Source of the DNA: Pseudomonadota bacterium
Lineage (GTDB): Bacteria > Desulfobacterota > Desulfobulbia > Desulfobulbales > Desulfocapsaceae
NCBI GenBank assembly: GCA_018817385.1
Contig: JAHIUA010000001.1
Coordinates: 1-64,000 of the forward strand
DNA: 64,000 nucleotides
Direction of reading: 5' to 3'
The position numbers and the translations under genes were made by a program. Positions 9,106-18,517 of this stretch are shown here, piece by piece. The stretch's first letter is position 1, and the number at the start of each line of letters is the position of its first letter. A model generated the notes under the pieces. The model saw only the letters and a program-made list of their open reading frames with translations, was not told where the DNA came from and ran no database searches.

Positions 9106-9191
9106 GAGCCGGCTTCAGCCGCGAATGGTGGTGTTGCGTGCCCCTCCTGTATGAGGGGGACGGGGTTGGTTCGCGGCTGAAGCCGGCTCCT
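9106..9191. repeat. REP-like inverted pair, copy 3
   Basis: Exact 21-base arms at 9106-9126 and 9171-9191 in opposite orientations. The flanks resemble copy 1 on both sides (an A-A-A-A-G-G-A-G-T-T-G stretch about 20-25 bases before the left arm and a G-G-G-C-G-A-x-C-A-C-T-x-G-T-C-G-T-T-T-G stretch after the right arm). This suggests that a unit of roughly 150-200 bases was duplicated, not just the arms. The pair lies just beyond the 3' end of the AOR gene. Confidence 0.8.
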
Positions 9192-9261
9192 GCTTGGATG
9201 GGCGAGCACTCGTCGTTTGAGTTGCGCTTTTTCGTGGGCTGCTTCTCTGAATGTTCAAGCC

Positions 9262-11013
9262 TCACTGCTCGTTCTCTGCAAGTTCACTGATCCGGCGTCC
9301 GTATTCACTTTTCAGCGCATCGAGATAGACTGCATCAATAGGTCCCTTCCAGGTGGAGACCTTGTAGAAGCGTTTGGGGAGAATGATTTCTTCGGGCTTA
9401 AAACCGGTGGCGCAACGGAGCTGCCAACGATGGCGTTGGATTTTTTCGCCCAGCACTCCCAGATTGGAGGCCAACTCCGGGTAGCCCGTTACTGCCAGGC
9501 ACTCTGCCAGCATCTCCTTACTATACACGGAACGGGCAAAGAGACAGGAGACCATGGAAGTCAGGAGGCAGCGGTCCGGCTCATCTGCCAGAAGAAAACT
9601 GACCGCTGCATCCACATCTTTTTCCTTATGGCCCTGGTCGTAGGAATAGCCGCCGGTATCGAGGTGGGAATGCCTGAAGCCAAGGGCCTGGGCAGCGAAA
9701 AAGACCTCACCAGTGGCGTAACCGGCCATCTCCTGACCGAGTACGCAGGCAAAATCTGCTCCACCGTAACGATCGGCCGCAATCAAGGTTCCCTGGCCAA
9801 GTAAGCGATAAAATTCATTGGCCCCTGTACCGAGGTGCATGGCCGCAGCCATGTAACTGGTGGCATCACCAAACGTGAGGGGAACCAGGGTCTCTTGCCG
9901 TGAAAGAAGGCCACGGTCAACGGCCTCAGTGGCCCAGGCCAGGGCCACACCAGCGGACATGGCATCCAGGCACACCTTTTCCAGGATGTCGAGGATACGG
10001 AGGACATCAAAGGTCTTGGTCACCCCGAGCATGGAACCCACGGCGAAGATCGGTTCATAGTCGTAGGCCACCTGGCGATAGAGGTATCTGTTATCCTTTT
10101 CCTCAAATCGTTCCCGCACATAACCAATATGGATACAGCCCACAGGACAGCCGGAACAGGCTCCATTGCGCAGCAGGGTGTCATCGGCAAAACGCTCCCC
10201 CGTGATTCCCGTAATCTCGGGATCCGCAGTCTGCTGCAGGTTACGCCAGGGCAGTGACTGCAGTTCATTCAGGCTCTCGAGATTCGCCGGGGTACCAAGA
10301 TTGTGATACTTGCGAAGCATGTCGGTGGCAGTCACCATCTCATGTACCTTTTTAAAGAGCAGAGGATAGTCTTTACCCTCCGGCAGGGGATAAGTACTGT
10401 CCCCCTGGATGACGATGCCCTTGATGTTCTTATTGCCAAGGACTGCCCCACCGCCAAGCCGTCCGAAATGACGGTAGGTATCCACATTGATACAGGCCAT
10501 GGCCGATCCGATCTCCCCGGACTGGCCGATACGAAGCATGGAACGGTGCCCTGAACTCCCCTTGAACATACGGCGCATCACCTTGCCCGCGGTCAAGGCA
10601 TTCATCCCGGCCATGAAACCGGCCTCTTTGAGTTCAAGATGGCTACGGCCGATATTGAGACAGGAGAGCGTTGCCGCCCTGCCCTTCAAGACCAGGGCAT
10701 CATAACCGGAAAAGCGCAGGGCCAAGGCACTGCGTCCCCCTGCATGGCTCTCGGTATACTGATTGTGGTAGGGAGATTTAAAAGCACTGACCGTCTTACT
10801 CATCAGGGGAAAGAGGCCGGTGAGGGGACCGACGGCCAGAACAAAGGGCTGGTCCGGATCATTCCAGGGCCGGACCACATCGCCGTAGGTCTCGAACAGC
10901 AGGGCCGCCAGGCCTGAGCCGCCAATGGCAGTACTGCGTCCAGGTATCAGTTCCACCCTGCCCTTGCCGGTAGCAAGGTCCACCACCAGTACGCGAAACA
11001 TATCCTCGTTCAC
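9262..11013 (-). CDS. Aldehyde:ferredoxin oxidoreductase (tungsten/molybdenum pterin enzyme)
   Basis: About 583 residues, the usual AOR length. The N-terminal domain shows the family's G-G-S-G-L-A-A-L-L-F and the P-L-T-G-L-F...K-S-P-Y segment. The iron-sulfur ligands appear as CSGCPVGC (C-x2-C-x3-C), with a fourth likely Cys in S-M-V-S-C-L-F. It should oxidise an aldehyde to the acid in the cytoplasm using a bis-pterin W or Mo centre, passing electrons to ferredoxin. I chose the GTG at 11013, which overlaps the stop of the upstream ferredoxin gene (GTGA) and follows GGAGGAG. The longer frame to 11073 would lie wholly inside that gene. Substrate range is unknown. Confidence 0.9.
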   Translation of the reverse strand: MNEDMFRVLVVDLATGKGRVELIPGRSTAIGGSGLAALLFETYGDVVRPWNDPDQPFVLAVGPLTGLFPLMSKTVSAFKSPYHNQYTESHAGGRSALALRFSGYDALVLKGRAATLSCLNIGRSHLELKEAGFMAGMNALTAGKVMRRMFKGSSGHRSMLRIGQSGEIGSAMACINVDTYRHFGRLGGGAVLGNKNIKGIVIQGDSTYPLPEGKDYPLLFKKVHEMVTATDMLRKYHNLGTPANLESLNELQSLPWRNLQQTADPEITGITGERFADDTLLRNGACSGCPVGCIHIGYVRERFEEKDNRYLYRQVAYDYEPIFAVGSMLGVTKTFDVLRILDILEKVCLDAMSAGVALAWATEAVDRGLLSRQETLVPLTFGDATSYMAAAMHLGTGANEFYRLLGQGTLIAADRYGGADFACVLGQEMAGYATGEVFFAAQALGFRHSHLDTGGYSYDQGHKEKDVDAAVSFLLADEPDRCLLTSMVSCLFARSVYSKEMLAECLAVTGYPELASNLGVLGEKIQRHRWQLRCATGFKPEEIILPKRFYKVSTWKGPIDAVYLDALKSEYGRRISELAENEQ

Positions 11014-11435
11014 AGCTCCTCCTCCATATTCTTTTTCTCTGCAGAGCCCATCTCCAGGCAGCCATGAGGACAAAAATCAACACAGCGCCCACAGTGGAGG
11101 CAGACATAGATATCACCTGTTTCATCAGCGGCTATGGCATCCACGGGGCAGACATCGACACAATCGCCACAACGGATACAGAGCTTGCGACGAATGGTTA
11201 CCCCGCCACCTGGCCGTTGTTTGAGACAGCCGGTGGGGCAGGCAGCAACACAAGGTGCCGGATCACAGGCAAGGCAACGTTTGGCAAGAAATCCCGAAGA
11301 AAGTCCTCCCGAACTCTCGATCCGGATGCCTGCGGTCTCCCAGGAAAACCTTTTATTGACCAGACGAGCGCAGGCCAGGGAGCAGGAATGACAGCCAATA
11401 CAGCGATCCATATGCGGGGTTGTAAGAATTTTCAT
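11010..11435 (-). CDS. Polyferredoxin partner of AOR
   Basis: 141 residues with four Cys clusters: C-I-G-C-H-S-C-S-L-A-C near the start, C-L-A-C-D-x3-C-V-A-A-C-P, C-I-R-C-G-D-C-V-D-V-C-P, and C-L-H-C-G-R-C-V-D-F-C-P. These could hold up to four [4Fe-4S] clusters. No signal peptide is seen, so it is cytoplasmic. The start codons of the downstream AOR gene and the stop of this gene overlap by four bases, so the two are translationally coupled. The likely role is immediate electron acceptor of AOR. Such AOR-associated ferredoxins are known in anaerobes. Confidence 0.9.
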   Translation of the reverse strand: MKILTTPHMDRCIGCHSCSLACARLVNKRFSWETAGIRIESSGGLSSGFLAKRCLACDPAPCVAACPTGCLKQRPGGGVTIRRKLCIRCGDCVDVCPVDAIAADETGDIYVCLHCGRCVDFCPHGCLEMGSAEKKNMEEEL

Positions 11436-11518
11436 AAGAAAGAGCCTGTAAACATCCGCCCACCATTACTGGATAGCCAATAGTCGAGAACCAGCATGAG
11501 TGAACAGTTTGAGAATGG

Positions 11519-13591
11519 TTAATTGGACTGGGTCGGAGACTGGGTCTCTCCACTGTCTGTTGCAGAATCTGCAGCGGTGTCGGCCTGTTCCGGAAAGAAC
11601 ATCAAAGTGACATCTTTATTGTTGGCAAACACCTTCCCTTCCTGATTCATCTCAGCATTGAGGCGATCCACAACCTTCCCCTTCTCATTACTCCGAGTGG
11701 ACAATGCCGATATCGTCGTCAATATCTGCTGCGTGTTTCCATCCACACCGCATTCCCTTGCAATCCGCATGAACTCATCAGGATTTTCCATAACCATTTT
11801 CATGGATCCGGTGGACAGGTATTTGGCAGCGTTATCCATATTGGCCGTAAGATCGAGATTGAGACGAGATGTCGGGAAAACCAGAAAAGAATCAGTCAAT
11901 GAAAAGAGGAGCGGACTGGTCAAGAAGGTACTCACCCCATTCATCACCACCTCTCCTTTGACCTGTTCCATATCACCCGCTGCGAGAATCTCCGGATCTG
12001 AAATCAGATTCAGGAGAGAAGGAATGTTTTCCAGGGACATATTCAACCTGGCTGCCTGCGGGGTGGGAGTATTGCCCTGGTCCATGCCCTTCAAATCAGA
12101 AAAGTCCGCCAGCACATTGACCTTTCCTCCTTTTCCGCTTCCGGTGACAAATCCACCGCCAAGTGCCAGCGCTCCCAGGGTCACTGGCTGCTCCATAAGA
12201 TTGGTCACATTCACATCATTGAGGCGAACATCCAGGGAGCTTTTGGCGATCAAGGGCAAAATTTTCCTGGCAAAACTCAAGCTTGTGTCGGCAACATACC
12301 GATCCACCGCCTCTTCGTCTTCTATGAGTCCCACCTGCTCAAGAGCCGCACCCATGTCAGTAAAGAGGGTTGGCGGAATGGGGTTCAACTCGACACTGTC
12401 ACTCAACTCTATCTGCTTCACTTTGACAGACAGAGGTCGCGGGTTATTTTCATTGACCTGCTCCATAAGGGTAACCCCTCGCCCATGAGCCTTTCCACCC
12501 ATCTTGAAGGTATTGGTCTGCAGATTCTTTTGCAACTGTCCGGAAACCTCCAGACCATCCAGTTGAAGTGTATCGCCCGCATTGAGAACAACTCCTTCAA
12601 GGCTCAGCCGGCTCGCCGATGATATGAACAACTGGAGATAGGTATCAGCCATGGCCAGAAAATCCCTGGCCTCGGAAAGTTCCATTTCCGCGAAGGTGTC
12701 CGCTGCATGGAGATATTTTTTCTTAATATCTTTGTAGGTCTCATAGTTATCTCCCCTCAGTTCAGAAAAGAATCCTATTTTGGCCACGGCAAGGCTCAAC
12801 CCAGGATCAACAAAAGACACTCTCTTGAGACCCCCCTGGTATTTTTCATGCCAGAGCCCCTTGCCATCATGGGTTGTCAGTAAACCGAGAACAAGCTGCT
12901 GCAGGGATAGCCGAACCTTGCTGTCCATATCTCTTAGCACCACCTCGTCAAATTTCAAATCGGCATGGTCAAAAAATTCCATACTCCGATCCCAGACCCC
13001 GGAAATCTCCTGACCGGTAAGGCTGATTTCCGCCTTGCCCTGGCCACTCCTGAGTATGGGCAACTTCGCCGGAAGAAGTATCTGCACCCCGAGTTTGTCT
13101 TTTCGCCGGGGTTGACAGACAAAGACCAGTGGACTGAAATTCACAGCTACTTCATCATCGACGTGGAGGAGAAAAGGATCAAGACGCACTTCGTATTGTT
13201 TCCCAACTCTGGTAATGAAATAATTGTCATCAACTTCCAGGAACATCCCCATCCCTTCAGCCATACGGACAAAAGAATCCACTAGCCAGTCAACAACGTC
13301 ATAGACAAGCTCCTCTTCCGGACTCACAGGGGCATGCGCTGGTGCAACCACCTTTGGCTCACCAGGAACCGCTTTTGCTTCAGTCACTACGGCTTCCGAC
13401 ACTGGTGGCGGTGGTATTTTCTCCAAGATGGTCTGAACCATAGGCTTTGCGGCCAGCCCAGGCGATGGTTCAGAAAACGAACAAAGCACTACAAAACAGA
13501 AGAGAGCTGATGCCAGTAGCCAATGAGGAGGATATTTTTTCCGGACAATACTTTTAATCTTCTCCTCGTGTCTCCTGCAAATCTTTGCCAT
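11519..13591 (-). CDS. Large secreted protein of unknown function
   Basis: 690 residues. A positively charged N-terminus is followed by a hydrophobic stretch (about 24-38) and a cleavage-like G-L-A-A, so export is likely. A Pro/Ala/Val-rich linker follows to about residue 90. The rest alternates beta-rich segments (for example L-D-V-R-L-N-D-V-N-V-T-N-L) with helical ones and has no Cys-based or catalytic motif I recognise. The layered 'D-V-x-L-x-N-V' segments faintly recall AsmA/DUF945-like periplasmic lipid-trafficking proteins, but this is weak. The ATG is preceded by AGAGGA. The C-terminal tail is Ser/Thr/Asp-rich. Confidence 0.75.
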   Translation of the reverse strand: MAKICRRHEEKIKSIVRKKYPPHWLLASALFCFVVLCSFSEPSPGLAAKPMVQTILEKIPPPPVSEAVVTEAKAVPGEPKVVAPAHAPVSPEEELVYDVVDWLVDSFVRMAEGMGMFLEVDDNYFITRVGKQYEVRLDPFLLHVDDEVAVNFSPLVFVCQPRRKDKLGVQILLPAKLPILRSGQGKAEISLTGQEISGVWDRSMEFFDHADLKFDEVVLRDMDSKVRLSLQQLVLGLLTTHDGKGLWHEKYQGGLKRVSFVDPGLSLAVAKIGFFSELRGDNYETYKDIKKKYLHAADTFAEMELSEARDFLAMADTYLQLFISSASRLSLEGVVLNAGDTLQLDGLEVSGQLQKNLQTNTFKMGGKAHGRGVTLMEQVNENNPRPLSVKVKQIELSDSVELNPIPPTLFTDMGAALEQVGLIEDEEAVDRYVADTSLSFARKILPLIAKSSLDVRLNDVNVTNLMEQPVTLGALALGGGFVTGSGKGGKVNVLADFSDLKGMDQGNTPTPQAARLNMSLENIPSLLNLISDPEILAAGDMEQVKGEVVMNGVSTFLTSPLLFSLTDSFLVFPTSRLNLDLTANMDNAAKYLSTGSMKMVMENPDEFMRIARECGVDGNTQQILTTISALSTRSNEKGKVVDRLNAEMNQEGKVFANNKDVTLMFFPEQADTAADSATDSGETQSPTQSN

Positions 13592-13931
13592 GGATTGTGT
13601 CCTCTTTTCAATAACGGAAAGTGTCTTTGACCAACTTCAAATAACAACTAACAATTTTATCTCCTCTCCATTTCACTTCAAAGCCTCCAACAAAGCTATC
13701 GTGACAAAGGGCGGAGAGCTCCATTTCCCTAAGCACGGGAACATTTTTCTTCCAGGCAAGTTGGAAAAGGCGACCTGCTGATGCATTTTTTTATGAATAA
13801 AAGTCAAAAAAATGACGATAAGAAAGATGAAGAAAAAAAATGCCGCCCACACGGAACAACAAAACAATCTGCTTCCGAATGGTTACACATATGGCGTAAA
13901 AATTGCTACAAGAAAGAACAGGAGGCGGATT
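13592..13931. other. Divergent intergenic region
   Basis: About 340 bases separate the starts of two divergent genes, so both promoters must be here. It is A-rich near 13800-13850. I see no distinct operator or sigma-54 element. Confidence 0.4.
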
Positions 13932-14705
13932 ATGTTCACATATCAAGTACAAAAAGGCGACACCATAGCCCAGGTAACCAGGCAGCTTGGTACCAACTGG
14001 GAGACCCTGCGCGAGAAAAATCCCGAGGCCATCGGCCGTTCGAGAAAAAACGGGAACTGGTTTTTAAAAGAAGGGGCCACCTTAAAAACGGAAAACTCCT
14101 TCCAAGACTCTCTCCAGCAGGCCAAACAACAAAGAAAAGAATCGAGTGCCCAGGCAAGCACCCCTCTCTCCATTCCTCTGCCCCAACCCAGCCCCCTCTT
14201 CATGACTGCTATAGAACAAGACAGCACACGACCCGAGCCAAGCCCATCCGATTCAGGGGTTGTGGAACATACGATCCAGGCCGGAGAAACCCTGTGGGAA
14301 TTAGCAGTAAAAAAGTACCATGTCCATGTGGATGATATTATGAAAGATAACGGAATCACCGATGCAAAGACTCTACAAATCGGGCAGACAATCAAAATCA
14401 ATCTTCCTGAAAAAACTGGAGAAGAGCAGGTGGTGGCCAGCTGGTACGGAAAAGACTTTCACGGTAAACCCATGGCCAATGGTGACATCTACAACATGTA
14501 CGGAGCCACCATTGCCCATAAAGAGATCCCTCTGGGAACAAAGGTGGAACTCAAAAACAAAGACACCGGCCAAACAGTTCAGGCAGTGGTCACAGATCGC
14601 GGCCCTTACATAGAAGGCAGGGACGTAGACCTTTCTTATGGACTTGCCAAAAAACTCTCCCTCTTAAATCAGGGTGTTGGTAGCCTGGTAATGCGTATCC
14701 TGTGA
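13932..14705 (+). CDS. LysM-LysM-RlpA (double-psi beta-barrel) protein
   Basis: About 257 residues. A LysM-like domain (about 1-55, Y-Q-V-Q-K-G-D-T-I) is followed by a Pro/Ser/Gln-rich linker and a second LysM (about 107-155, T-I-Q-A-G-E-T-L-W-E-L). A C-terminal RlpA-like domain (about 165-257) shows A-S-W-Y-G-K-D-F-H-G-K-P-M-A-N-G and V-T-D-R-G-P-Y-I-E-G-R-D-V-D-L-S. RlpA proteins bind or cleave naked glycan of peptidoglycan. The ATG at 13932 follows AGGAGGCGG by 6 bases; a longer frame from 13812 has no such site. Neither start gives a signal peptide, which is odd for a cell-wall protein. Confidence 0.85.
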   Translation: MFTYQVQKGDTIAQVTRQLGTNWETLREKNPEAIGRSRKNGNWFLKEGATLKTENSFQDSLQQAKQQRKESSAQASTPLSIPLPQPSPLFMTAIEQDSTRPEPSPSDSGVVEHTIQAGETLWELAVKKYHVHVDDIMKDNGITDAKTLQIGQTIKINLPEKTGEEQVVASWYGKDFHGKPMANGDIYNMYGATIAHKEIPLGTKVELKNKDTGQTVQAVVTDRGPYIEGRDVDLSYGLAKKLSLLNQGVGSLVMRIL

Positions 14706-14814
14706 GACCTCCAGTCTGAGACAAGCATCACTGCTCCAACTCACCACAGAGAGATGTTCTCGTCAGCCAGAGACAAAACGAGCAAAAGCAGGCAGCGACG
14801 GATGCACACTGCTG

Positions 14815-15915
14815 TCACTTTTGCTGCCAATCTTCCTCTTCCTGCTCATCTATCCATTGTACCCCCTCCATTATCAAGCCCATGAAACCACCCAACGGCG
14901 GCTGATCATTCATTTTCGTAGGAATTCCTTTGGTGTAGGTAAAATGTCCGCTCTTCTGTGCCAGCAAAGCAAAGAGGGCATCTTTGCCGACAAGGTTTCT
15001 GTACTTCACCTGTATCAGTTCCCCATCGCGAAAGAGGACCGTGGCCTTGGCATCATCCAGGATCAACTCAATGATGCCTGTTTTCTGACTGGAATTGATA
15101 AGTTGCAAGAGCTCCACCATATTGATCTCGTCAAGCTCACCGGACATGCCAGAGGTGATATTACCAGATCGCAGGGCCATGGCCTGGGCCCGATCCACCA
15201 GCATCTTTAACAGGAAAAGCTGCAAGACAGGGTATTTTTTCAGTACATATTTAAAATTCTTGATACTCAGGGTTGCGACTTCTGTTTCCTGGAGCGAATA
15301 AATGGAACAGGAAACAGGTTCGCCAGAAAGGAGGCTCATCTCGCCAAAGATCTCCCCCTTGCTCATCTCGGCAAGCCTGTGGCCATCATCAGCAATAACT
15401 CCCACCTGCCCCTGAAGAAGAATAAAAAGATGGGTACCGGGGTCTCCTTTTTTGAGGAGGACCTTATTGGCGGGATATTTTTTCAACTCCAACAGGGCCG
15501 TGAGGTCAGCCAAGGCATCGTCGTCAAGAGATTCAAAGAGATGAAAATTGCGTAATCGACCATAAAATTTATCAAGATGCATTCTCCTCCGCCGGGCTTC
15601 AGTCTCAGACAACAGCTTCATCTGCAGGGTGGCGAAACCCTTTTCCTTCTTGTACTCAAAACGGATCATGCCCTGGCAGCCGCCGCAGTCAAAATTAGAT
15701 TTCTGAACACCAAGCTGAGAGAAACGTTCAAACGTCTGTTTTTTGGTCGTTATCGAGACCAGTTTCTCCACCAGAATCATACAGGTGGCTTTCGCCGCTG
15801 GAACGACAACACTGTGTGCCTCCACCTTCAGTTCTTCACCGACATTATAGAAAGGGCAGGATCGCTCTTCCGTAATAACAAAGATGGCATCACTGAACTT
15901 TTTTTCCTGTCGCAC
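14815..15915 (-). CDS. Cyclic-nucleotide-binding / DUF4388 (PATAN) signalling protein
   Basis: 366 residues, soluble. The N-terminal ~110 residues carry Cys positions (S-C-P-F-Y, T-C-M, D-C-G-G-C) that could bind metal. A cyclic-nucleotide-binding domain (about 125-245) shows L-L-K-K-G-D-P-G-T-H-L-F-I-L-L-Q-G and G-E-I-F-G-E-M-S-L-L-S-G-E-P. The C-terminus (about 258-350) is a DUF4388/PATAN domain: I-N-M-V-E-L-L-Q-L-I, then T-G-I-I-E-L and L-F-R-D-G-E-L-I. No DNA-binding domain is seen, so it probably relays a signal by protein contact. Start GTG at 15915 has GGGAGG upstream. It converges on the RlpA gene. Confidence 0.85.
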   Translation of the reverse strand: MRQEKKFSDAIFVITEERSCPFYNVGEELKVEAHSVVVPAAKATCMILVEKLVSITTKKQTFERFSQLGVQKSNFDCGGCQGMIRFEYKKEKGFATLQMKLLSETEARRRRMHLDKFYGRLRNFHLFESLDDDALADLTALLELKKYPANKVLLKKGDPGTHLFILLQGQVGVIADDGHRLAEMSKGEIFGEMSLLSGEPVSCSIYSLQETEVATLSIKNFKYVLKKYPVLQLFLLKMLVDRAQAMALRSGNITSGMSGELDEINMVELLQLINSSQKTGIIELILDDAKATVLFRDGELIQVKYRNLVGKDALFALLAQKSGHFTYTKGIPTKMNDQPPLGGFMGLIMEGVQWIDEQEEEDWQQK

Positions 15916-16591
15916 AGTGCCTCCCAGATAAATGAATTAAAATTGGTAACCATTCAGCAGCACTTCATCTTCGTCCATTGAGGTCTTCCCGAATAACACT
16001 CGTGTGTTTCGAAGTCCTGACTGAACAAATAGAAAGCGCTGCTAAACAGGTACAGAGCGGTTGTTTGCCAATCATTGGCTATTACCTGAATAATTAAATA
16101 GTTACTACCACAGGTGGTGAACGGTAAGCCGGCACTCAGTACAGCCCCCCCCTTAAGGGGTGAAAGTACCTTCACGAATTTCTCCTCAAAAAAGCACGAA
16201 AAGAATTTCTAAGGCAATAACATTGTAGTTTTTGCTTGAACGATCGCTGGAAGTCAACACTTCCTCCTAACCAAGAAACAGATAATACACTGAATTATCT
16301 GTTTCATATTCACACTATATCGCAGATAAGAAAGAGAAACAAAAAAAAGAAGAGCCAAGGTCTCAAAAAGAAGGATAAAAGATTCCTGCCTCCCAACCCC
16401 TGACACGCCAGTCCTGCACCAGCAAGGGACACAATAGCCTCAGACATCAAAACTGACAAAACAAACAAGCCTTAATCTCCTGTTATTTTTTCTTAAAAAA
16501 ACATACAATTCACAATATATCTCGCTGATATCTCAAATCCGAACGTGGAAAATTCGACTCCTTTTTTTGAGGAATCTTGACATTTCCCTTA
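15916..16591. other. Divergent intergenic region with a long inverted repeat
   Basis: About 675 bases between divergent genes, strongly A/T-rich in its right half. It holds the inverted repeat listed at 16275-16305. No protein-coding frame is convincing here. Confidence 0.5.
16275..16305. promoter_or_regulatory. 12-base perfect inverted repeat upstream of PP2C gene
   Basis: GAAACAGATAAT and ATTATCTGTTTC are separated by 7 bases. The arms are perfect and no T-run follows, so an operator for a dimeric repressor or activator is more likely than a terminator. It lies about 290 bases before the phosphatase start. Confidence 0.5.
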
Positions 16592-18442
16592 ATGAAAACA
16601 GCTCAGTGGAAGATTGCTATGTTTTACCCTAAGAGTCTGCAGCAACGAACCATTCTCTTTATTCTCCTGCCAATCTTTCTCTTTCTCAGCGGTGCCGGCC
16701 TCGTTGGCTATCGTGCTGTGAGAAAAGTTCTGCTTGATCAATGGGGAGAGACAGCCTTAGCGAATCTGGAAAGGGCAGCCCACCATATAGACATGCAGCT
16801 CAATAGCCCCAAGCAGATAATCTCATTACTGGAAGGGCTCTCTGAACAAGATTCAACTTCCAATCTTCATGAATTTATCATCGATCGCCTGAACAGGATC
16901 GATGGTGTAGTCAGCGTAACAGTGGACTGGCCGGAGCATGGGGTGAAACGCGGAATAGAGCAGCCAACGCCACACATGAATGCAAGCGCTCACAGGCATG
17001 AAAAAAGCCGCAAAGGAGCGCTTGAGATAACGACACCGGTCTATAATGTCGCCCACAACAGCAAAACAGTCTCTATGCTTACCGATCTAGTCGACAATGA
17101 TGGCTACAAGATTGGCCAAATAGAAGTAACCCTTGATTTCGAATTCCTTATCTCCCAAACCGTTCAAGCTCCGTGGTGGAATGTAGACAAGGCCTATATC
17201 GTTGATTTAAATGGCAACATCCTTGTCGGAACCATCACTGCGGGAAATACTCTTCCCGGCCAAAACAGGGAATCATTTACCACCCCAGGAACCCTTGAAC
17301 AAAAAACCCTGAATGCCATGCGGGATAAGGAATTCGGAACTGTCTTCGGCCCCGGCACGCCAGCCCACGAAATCAGTGGCTTCTACCGCCTTAAAGAAGC
17401 CCCCTGGACCATGATTGTCATCACTCCAGGAAAAAAAGTCCTGCAACCGATTATTCACTTTCGCTCTGTGTATTTTTTGGCAGCCATTGCCTGCATTGGC
17501 GTCATTCTCCTGTTTATTCGCGTAATGCTCAGCCATACCACCGAGGCCATCAGAAAGGTATCGCAAACTGCAACGAATCTTGCTCGAGGGGTATTCAGCG
17601 CCCCCCTTGAAGTAACCACAACCGATGAAGTCGGAGATCTCACCAGAAACTTTAATACCATGACCAGCCAGCTACAAAAGGGCGTTCAATTACAAAAGGC
17701 GATGAACATAGCGCGAGAAGTCCAACTAACCCTCTTGCCGCAAAACGACTACTCGGAAGAGGGGCTGCTAGCCAGTGGCTTGAGCGTCTACTGCGACGAA
17801 ACCGGTGGAGATTATTTTGATTTTATTCAATCAGATCTTCATCCCGGAAAGCTCCATGTTGTTGTCGGGGATGTAGTAGGTCACGGAATTGGGGCAGCAC
17901 TGCTCATGGCAACCCTTCGGGCATTGGTCCGGGCCAAAGTTGACCAGCCGGGAATCCCGGAGGAAATGATTTCCGGCGTCAATCAACAATTGTACCGGGA
18001 TACTGCTCAGTTTGGGAATTTTGCCTCGTTATTTTATCTTTGTATTGATAGAGCAGGACAAGAGTTGCAATGGGTTCGGGCCGGCCACGATCCTGCTATT
18101 CTTTATTTTCCGGAATCTGGCGAGTTTATTGAAATAAAAGGAAAGGGCCTGGTCCTTGGTCTTGACGCCAGCTATCAGTATCAAACCAACACCCGTGCCC
18201 TGGCAAAGGAACCTGTTGTTCTCCTTATTGGGAGTGATGGGGTATGGGAGACAGAGAATGAAAAGAGGGAACAGTTCGGCAAGCAGCGGGTAAGAGATAT
18301 CATGGCAGCAAATTATCATCTGCCACCAAAGGCTCTCCTCCGTTGCATAATCGAATCCATTGAACAATTCAGGGGCAGCACTCCCCTGCAGGATGATATC
18401 ACGTTGGTTGGGATCGCTCTTAACAGCGGCATTTCCACTTGA
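16592..18442 (+). CDS. Membrane HAMP-PP2C (SpoIIE/RsbU-like) serine phosphatase
   Basis: About 616 residues. The first membrane helix is at about residues 22-44. An extracytoplasmic sensor region (about 45-285, cache-like) follows, then a second helix (about 290-310), a HAMP domain with L-E-V-T-T-T-D-E-V-G-D-L, and a C-terminal PP2C-type phosphatase (about 390-610). The phosphatase keeps its metal-ligand motifs: D-E-T-G-G-D-Y-F-D, V-G-D-V-V-G-H-G-I-G-A-A, S-D-G-V-W-E and D-D-I-T-L-V. It should dephosphorylate a STAS-domain antagonist, most plausibly the one at 21552. Starts at 16577 (TTG), 16592 (ATG) and 16619 (ATG) are all possible. Confidence 0.9.
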   Translation: MKTAQWKIAMFYPKSLQQRTILFILLPIFLFLSGAGLVGYRAVRKVLLDQWGETALANLERAAHHIDMQLNSPKQIISLLEGLSEQDSTSNLHEFIIDRLNRIDGVVSVTVDWPEHGVKRGIEQPTPHMNASAHRHEKSRKGALEITTPVYNVAHNSKTVSMLTDLVDNDGYKIGQIEVTLDFEFLISQTVQAPWWNVDKAYIVDLNGNILVGTITAGNTLPGQNRESFTTPGTLEQKTLNAMRDKEFGTVFGPGTPAHEISGFYRLKEAPWTMIVITPGKKVLQPIIHFRSVYFLAAIACIGVILLFIRVMLSHTTEAIRKVSQTATNLARGVFSAPLEVTTTDEVGDLTRNFNTMTSQLQKGVQLQKAMNIAREVQLTLLPQNDYSEEGLLASGLSVYCDETGGDYFDFIQSDLHPGKLHVVVGDVVGHGIGAALLMATLRALVRAKVDQPGIPEEMISGVNQQLYRDTAQFGNFASLFYLCIDRAGQELQWVRAGHDPAILYFPESGEFIEIKGKGLVLGLDASYQYQTNTRALAKEPVVLLIGSDGVWETENEKREQFGKQRVRDIMAANYHLPPKALLRCIIESIEQFRGSTPLQDDITLVGIALNSGIST

Positions 18443-18517
18443 ACAAAAAAAAGAATGTGTTGAGTAATATCCACGATCGTTACTCTGCCAACAGAGAATA
18501 GTTACCTGATAAAATGA

